Shown here: piece after piece, positions 57,824 to 64,000 of the stretch | Numbering within the stretch: position 1 is the stretch's first letter | How the letters are laid out: every line of letters starts with the position of its first letter | NCBI RefSeq assembly: GCF_037392515.1 | Contig: NC_090292.1 | Span: 42,459,747 to 42,523,746 of the forward strand | Direction of reading: 5' to 3' | DNA from: Haliotis asinina | Taxonomy: Eukaryota; Mollusca; Gastropoda; Lepetellida; Haliotidae | DNA length: 64,000 bases | Made by a program: the position numbers and the translations under genes | The notes under the pieces: model-generated | Seen by the model: the letters and a program-made list of their open reading frames with translations, nothing else | What the model was told of the DNA's origin: nothing | The model's database searches: none

Positions 57824-60084
57824 GTAGGTAAACCAATTAATATTCTACTTTCATAAGTCATAGACAATAAAACAAATAATCCAGATGAGACGTCCGTCTT
57901 ATGTACAACTTCCCAGAACACTAGAATCGTAGATTGGAATCCTTTGATGATGTTTCCAATTTTCTCAGCACCGTTGTCGTGGTCTTGTTTCTAATCACAG
58001 GTGTTAGCGTCTACAACTTGCATTACGTTGGGTCTTTCGTCGAATCATGGTACTGGCTTTGTCAGCTGATATACGTGTTCGTAAGTGCCATTAAACTGGC
58101 AAACGTCCGAGACCACCATCAAATAAGGAAGACCTAAGGATTTCCTCTACCATGAACCTGAAATCTGAAAATCTGAAAATTAGAAACATGTCAGTGCACC
58201 GTTCCACTCAACGCACTCAATGCATAATTCCACATAATTTTACCAGATAGTATTTCCACGCAGTATACTTTCGTTCGATTTCACAGGGGATTAGAATCTC
58301 ATTCCCAAGACCAGCTTTACATATGTCCTTATAAAACTGACATGTTCAAAGTGGCCTTAAAACCAACCCCACCTTGTTATATGGAAACTGTTTTTTACAA
58401 TATATTTCTCGATGTACATGGTAGTACACATTTTGAAAAACACATATAAACCAATTTGCCCAAACGAAATGTTAAAATATATTACACGTATGTATTTATG
58501 CTATATGTTATAATTGGAGCAACACTTACTAAATGGAGTAGGTAGGGTTAATATCGATGAAACTAAATTTGAAATTAGACTCTTATCATTACAGCTGTAA
58601 TTTATGAGATTGTAACTAATATCTTATATACGTGCTCTCTGATTAGTCGTTTAACGTGAATCATTTGAACATGGGAGCATGTCGTGTCATAGTTATCTCT
58701 CCTTAAACATTAGCATTCTGAACATCTCTTTCGGGGAGACTGTATTGTACTTGTCAGGATAACCTAATCAACACGGGGAGAGACATAATGATTCGTGGTA
58801 TAAATAACCGCAGTGAGGGAAGTGCATGATTTTATTCGCGATTACAATTTCCTTTAAAATATGCTTCTAGCGCATTTTCCTTTCTAAGCTCTAACGGAAC
58901 AAAAAGGCAAGGCAGAATGAAAAAAAGATAGTTTAATCCTTGTCCCAACACCTGTCAGACAGAAGTGTTTATGGTGAAAGGGCGTTGCTGTTGACAACCG
59001 TTTATAATTCTGTGTGATATTACCTAAAAGAATTCTTTGTGGAACGTTGCTCGTCTTACACAAGTGACAAACAAATTGCGAACGTTTGCCAACGTGACGA
59101 AGAATGGGATACGCCGGGGCGAGTCACTTGCCCCGTCTGTTTATATAGACCGTAACAATTATCTAAAATTGCGATCACTGCTGCACGTTTTCAGACCTGA
59201 TAAGTTCAGAAAGCTATAATTAAGGATCATATGCCATATGGTACCATCGACTTTTATATAACTCAACAGTTATCAGGAATGTGGGATATAACGATTATTG
59301 CATGTTTTTTTTACAGTTTTGGGGGGCAGCGAAGTATGATATGTCTGGTATTGCAGATAACTGAAATGTTGTATATGTATTAGAAACGGAAAGAATGTGA
59401 AGACGTGGTGCATTTTATAGAAAACACCTTCCTGTATGAAATTTAAAAATATCAAATTGATAGTACCCTATGGAAAATATCAAATTGACATAACGCTAAC
59501 CCGACAAAATGTGACATTTTAAACAAAGCTGGAAGAAATGTCAGTCCACCTTGATGACAAACATGGTTTCAAACGTTAATAGGAAAATGCACAAAAGCTC
59601 TAAATTTTTGTGTAAAATGCTTTTTATTTCTATACATAATCTCTGCTTTTAACTAATCACGTGAGATATAAAACTGACATTTGACAAGAACAGATACCAG
59701 TCCTGAATATTCTTGTGCAAGTAGGCGCATATTTTCGAAATTATCGCATTAACAATTAGGTTTGTTCGGGTATTTCGTTCTTTGGACAACAGGAACCTTA
59801 GGTAAACAGTTCATTTGATATCGTTATTCTTATTTACAGATTGGAGTATTTGTTTTTCTTTTCGTGGAAACAAATATCGGTATATTTAAACAGCTTAAAA
59901 GAAGATCTATATTATTATTTCAACAAATATAAAGATATGTTTTCAAATTTTAATATAGTTTCAGATTCTGTTAGTTGCATATTGTTTGTTTGAACCTTAA
60001 GTTAGTGTGAAGCTGTTTGTATTATACGAAATATAATGAGATCCAATGGTCGCTCTAGGTTTCGTAAATAGTATTGCATTACAT
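57824..60084 (+). other. Probable LPMO intron 1 (start)
   Basis: AT-rich with no recognised exon; the Cys-rich CGVCGD-type exon expected next in AA15 enzymes was looked for on the plus strand to 64000 and not found. Confidence 0.5.
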
Positions 60085-60403
60085 CTAATTGATGATACCT
60101 CCAGGAATGTCATTACTGGTCAAAGACACTGGAAGAAGCAGATGTGTTCTGTCGTGGTAATGCCTGCTGTCGTGGGTATTACAAGTCGTGCTGATTGATA
60201 TAATTTGTGTCACGGTCTCTGGATCTAGACCTGTAGGGTATAGGACCGTGTGATTAAGAGGATGGTACACGGTGGGCAGGGTATATTCCAGTGACGACAT
60301 TCCAGAGATACCATATTTATATCTCCGTCTGTTGTGTTGTAGTACAATTAAGTGGTCAGACACCACATTGAACAGTGATCCACTTTTATCACAAATTGCC
60401 AGG
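60085..60403 (-). CDS. Possible last exon of an unrecognised gene
   Basis: An open frame of about 105 codons follows an acceptor-like TATTCCAG at about 60404 and ends at a TAG. It reads INLAICDKSGSLFNVVSDHL near the start, with LQHNRRRYKYGIS and DIPGGIIN at the end. Composition is protein-like and unlike the AT-rich surroundings. No domain is recognised. It may belong with the frame at 61345-61522 on the same strand, or be old transposon or endogenous viral material; nothing here decides it. Confidence 0.35.
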
Positions 60404-61344
60404 TTAATGCTGGAATATGCACTGCACGTCTTAGCTTTTTACCACTAATATAGTACTCTTTATACCAAAGAACCATAACTGGATTCGAACCACGACCATA
60501 AGTTTCTGGCTGGACACTCTTTTGTGAAGTAATATACTAAACTATATTGTTATTGCAGGAAAGTTTATACATGGGGTTTTCAAGCATAAGCGTTGTGATG
60601 GGAGGTAGATTCCTAACGGGTACCCATAAGCGGAATCAAATGTTGAGCGAATTCACCCAATGTACTTTATAACTTATGTCAGTGTTTCGGGGTACTTAAA
60701 CCTTCAACCACAGAAACAATTTTGTCAACACCAAGCCTGTGTTTCTCCAAAATGATAAATTCTCCGACCTGCGTGGAGCACAGCATTCACTTGTCAGAAA
60801 GCATTTTATGTGGTTCACGGTTGCAAATCTCACTCGCTCATTTACTTAAAGATCGGAGACCTGTGAAATAAAATAATATTTTTAAAATATGCTAAAACTA
60901 CAATTCTTTGCAAAATGCCCATTTCTGTGAAATTGTTAAATTTTGAACGTTATTCATGCTAAAGGTTTTGGTAACTCGTATATGACAAAGAATGTTTGAA
61001 TAAATATGCCTATATTTTTCTAACGTGTCCAGTTGAGCAACGTCTGCAAAATGAAAAAAAAAAGAAAAAAGATTGTCAAACATCCGTGAAAACATTTAAT
61101 CCCTTGGATGAATATATGTTCGAGTGTCAGCGGTTATATTTAGATAGAAGGACAGTATAGGATTATACACTCTACTGTAGCACAACACTTACCAATAGCT
61201 CGGATGTCGGATCTCCTCGCCCGCAGCAGCTTGAAGCTATGTGATCATTGCTTACCTATCGTCAAGGCGTGACGAAATAAATGAAAGAAAGTTTATTCCC
61301 AAAATAAATGATTACAGATAAGTATGTAACCTTGAAGGTTACCA

Positions 61345-61522
61345 CACAGGGAACCACGCTGTTGGGGGTAATGATGCTTTGTCTGATTAACTCAGTCTGA
61401 CAGTTTAAGTAAAGTCTTTCGTCCTTGGTGTCGTTGATTAGGTGGAACATTGTTGTTTGCGTGTTCTTTGAGAAGAACCCTTGCGAGTGATTATTCACTT
61501 GTACTGATGCTATGATGTGCAT
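61345..61522 (-). CDS. Possible internal or first exon of the same unrecognised gene
   Basis: The frame opens at an ATG (61522) as MHIIASVQVNNHSQGFFS and runs through TTMFHLINDTKDERLYLNC to VVPCVVTFK. There a GTTACA donor-like site occurs; beyond it the frame becomes hydrophobic and AT-rich. The junction is weak, so the exon end is uncertain. Confidence 0.3.
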
Positions 61523-61524
61523 GC

Positions 61525-61690
61525 ATTGAACATTATTGACATGTAGTGAATATTATTTTATATACTGAACAATACCGGTATGTACTGAACATTATTGGCG
61601 GGTAGTAAATATTTTTGTATACTTTGAACATTATCGACATGAACTGGATAATACTGGCACGTACGGAACATTATTGGTGTTTATTAGGAT
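61525..61690 (+). repeat. Degenerate ~30-base repeat (TGAACATTATTGRCATGTA type)
   Basis: TACTGAACATTATTGGC-like units recur about six times; two more lie at 62448-62500. Confidence 0.6.
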
Positions 61691-61699
61691 TTGCTATCG

Positions 61700-63480
61700 A
61701 TATAGATTATACAGATCGATGATCGTTCACTAAATATCGACTGATTATCGTTGAATATCGGAGTAGTAACTTAACGTAAAAATGCCCAAAATGGCCGAAG
61801 CAAGTAAACATATTTCTCACAACAAGTGAGTGGTGACATATTCGTGCATGAGTTGCTGGCAAGAAAAGCATGCTAAAAAAAGTCTTACCTCTGTGCATTG
61901 CTTTTGTTACATAAAAACACCAACACCTGTTGATTGTGATAGCAGAATCTGTTACAGAGAAAACTCAGTGTCTGGTTTATTTACACCTATTTCTCTGTCT
62001 GTCTGCTTATGACAATATGCAATGCACAGCTTCAATCGTTGACCACGTCCAATTTGAAATTAACACCTATCGGGCTTATAAGCTATATCCAAAGAGTCGG
62101 CTAAACGTATCGGCAAATTAATCAGTGGCCAGTAAAGTGGCTTCATCACACTTGAGTGCACACCCACCGGCTCTGACTGGGTTCGGTATCGCAACTGCTT
62201 CGTTTCGAGGGAGGTAAAACCAATTACAAGATATTGCACATATGATTTGCGATTATACGCTTATAATTCTGTTTATTTGTTTTTCCTTAACCAGCAATGC
62301 ATTTCATATATATCATGAATAAGGATAACTGTCTTTTAATTATGTTTGATGCTTGAACGTGACCTTTAAATCTTCATTCTGTCACAAAAGTGTAAGTGCG
62401 ATATTAATGATAACACAATTTTCAATAATCACAAATAATGTGCCCTATGTACTGAACGCTACTTTGAACATTACTGGCGTGAAGTGAACATTATTTGCGT
62501 TTCTGCAACCCCCCCCCCCCCCCCCCCAACCCCCCACCCCCCTCCCCGCCTTCCCCCTTTTCACTTTGTACAATGCGTATTAATGCAACATCCTGACAAA
62601 ATCCATCTAATTACTCAAATGTCATCAAAAAAACCGACTCCACTTTCAATTTAACCTTTTAAATCAATGTTTCTTTTTCAAATTAATGGTCTGACAGATT
62701 TTGCTCAAGCTGTCTTTCTTCAGTCGTGACGTCATATTCATGTTTATCGAACTGTTCGAGTTCCGACCTTGTTTCATCTTATTGTAGCCACGTATATGAT
62801 GAATTAGTCACTCTAAGAACAACAGCCTTTACTTTCGCCAAACTGCGAGCTCTTGTGAACTTGAGGACTTTCATAAGAACATCTCTAAACTATTTCTTTC
62901 TTTCGCAATAATCTTTCACAAAGCTTATTGAAAAGGGAAATATTCTCTTTGTGTACAAATCAATTGAACTGCTGTCATACGTAATGAAATAAATTATTAA
63001 GACCTAAACAAAGCAGATGTCGAGTTTTCAAGGTCACCGGCTTTGTGCTCGGACCTTTCAACAAACCCAGCGCACGTTATATGCAGACTGGCATTGTACC
63101 GTTATCAAGTCTCCTCAAAACAAAGGTCAAGCCTAAATTTGATATTTACTCCCAATTTTTATAAAATCCGCTTTCGTCAAACTGTGAAATCCTCGAATTC
63201 CCTTTCATTATGAGACTAAATATTTGTGCGGCAGAGTTCCAAACAAGATCTGGTGCTTATGCCCTGTTTATTGGCCTGGGGTATTGATTAACCTGCTCGA
63301 AACTTAAATAACCTTACAAATACCCTGAGCACATGAGTTATGTCGAATTAGATGAATGGTAAATATGTTAACTGGGACAGGTGTTTCTTCTTCTCGCCCT
63401 TTCTTCCTACTCATAAAAATCAAGGTTATATATCTGAACAAGAGCGACAGTCCATGCAGCGAACAATAGCCTTGAACTTC
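61700..63480. other. AT-rich sequence without recognised genes
   Basis: Only the poly-C tract and scattered TGAACATTA-type units are seen; short frames here have no protein-like pattern. Confidence 0.55.
62511..62545 (+). repeat. Poly-C tract
   Basis: Runs of C interrupted by AA, A, T; assembly length may be unreliable. Confidence 0.85.
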
Positions 63481-63481
63481 T

Positions 63482-63614
63482 AGTGAGTGAGTATGTTTTT
63501 CCGCCGCTTTGAGCAAAATTCCAGCAATATCACGGAGGGGGGACGTCAGAAATGGGTTTCACAGATTGGGCCCATGTCGGGAATCGAACGGGAACGCCTT
63601 ATGAACTAGGGTAC
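63482..63614 (-). mobile_element. SINE-B with deletion across the tRNA head
   Basis: GTGAGTGAGTATGTTTTTCC, CAGCAATATCACGGAGG and GGGAATCGAACGGGAACGCC. Confidence 0.8.
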
Positions 63615-63807
63615 CCTTGAAGGTTGAACTGGAATGCACACCATATAGGAAAAGAATGTAACAATACCGGCAACTGTATTGATTCTTTTCACACACATTT
63701 ATACACCAAAGATACTATACAAATGTTAAAGTATGTACAGATTTCTTTCTGTAATATAAAAATATTAATATAAGATATAGTTTTCTTATTGTTCTCTTTA
63801 CCCATAA

Positions 63808-64000
63808 AAGGCGACCATGCTTGTTGTGAGAGGCGACTAACGGGATCGGGTGGTCAGGCTCGCTGACTTGGTTGACTCATGTCATCGGTTAACAATTACG
63901 CAGATCGATGCTCATGCTGTTGCTCACTTGATTGTCTGATCCAGACTCGATTATTTACAGTTAGTTGGAATATTGCTGAGTGCGGCGTAAAACTAAATTA
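63808..64000 (+). mobile_element. SINE-A, running to the window end
   Basis: GCGACTAACGGGATCGGGTG through GCTGAGTGCGGCGTAAAACT; about 30 bases are missing before GTTGGAATATTGC. Confidence 0.9.

Noticed and set aside
1..64000. CRISPR arrays, bacterial operons, riboswitches, integrated bacterial DNA
   Set aside because: Nothing of this kind is seen; spaced identical repeats here are SINEs or minisatellites.

Overview
The window looks like nuclear DNA of a gastropod mollusc, most likely an abalone (Haliotis). Reasons: genes are split by introns with GT-AG junctions, the background is AT-rich and gene-poor, and two short interspersed repeat families ending in a CTCACTCAC tail recur about 40 times. 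I recognise those repeats as abalone-type from memory; no search was run. Gene models below come from reading splice phases and protein motifs by eye.

Genes. (1) The 5' half of a CTDSPL2 orthologue (CTD small phosphatase-like 2) lies on the minus strand. Six coding exons (5914 down to 389) give 271 codons with compatible splice phases, and the model stops at the last codons before the expected phosphatase motif, which must lie left of position 1. A CpG-rich, NRF1-like promoter with a good splice donor at 27745 may be its non-coding first exon, implying a first intron of about 22 kb. (2) Exon 1 of a secreted AA15-type lytic polysaccharide monooxygenase starts at 57641 on the plus strand; its later exons were not found in the window. 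(3) Two apparently intact minus-strand reading frames of unknown family lie at 48137-48643 (a Cys/His cluster and a basic N-terminus) and 52091-52588. (4) A possible pair of exons of an unrecognised gene lies at 60085-61522, minus strand.

Mobile elements. SINE-B is tRNA-derived, with clear A and B boxes; SINE-A has a different head but shares the last ~45 bases of SINE-B. In the features the strand of a SINE is the strand that ends in CTCACTCAC. Other elements are a Tc1-type DD34E transposase broken by one frameshift (44767-45766), two inverted halves of a Penelope-like element with a GIY-YIG domain and a decayed hammerhead-like motif (35133-36480), two LINE ORF2 fragments (36484-37240, 43375-43530), a long hairpin MITE (37258-37408), and two families of terminal-inverted-repeat MITEs. 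One MITE copy (19249-19591) is nested in another (19133-19857), and the second copy of the outer element (5334-5730) is the matching empty site.

Layout. 1-5.9 kb: CTDSPL2 exons with repeats in the introns. 5.9-27.7 kb: putative intron 1. 27.7-34.3 kb: intergenic and SINE-rich. 34.5-37.7 kb: retroelement composite between direct repeats. 38-44.7 kb: intergenic, with a 15-base minisatellite at 40.4 kb. 44.7-46 kb: Tc1 element. 46-53 kb: SINE cluster, a 30-base minisatellite and two orphan genes. 53-57.5 kb: intergenic. 57.5-64 kb: LPMO exon 1 and AT-rich sequence that is probably its first intron.

The genes do not form an evident pathway. The most informative content is the transposon record, where nested insertions, target-site duplications and paralogous empty sites can be read directly.
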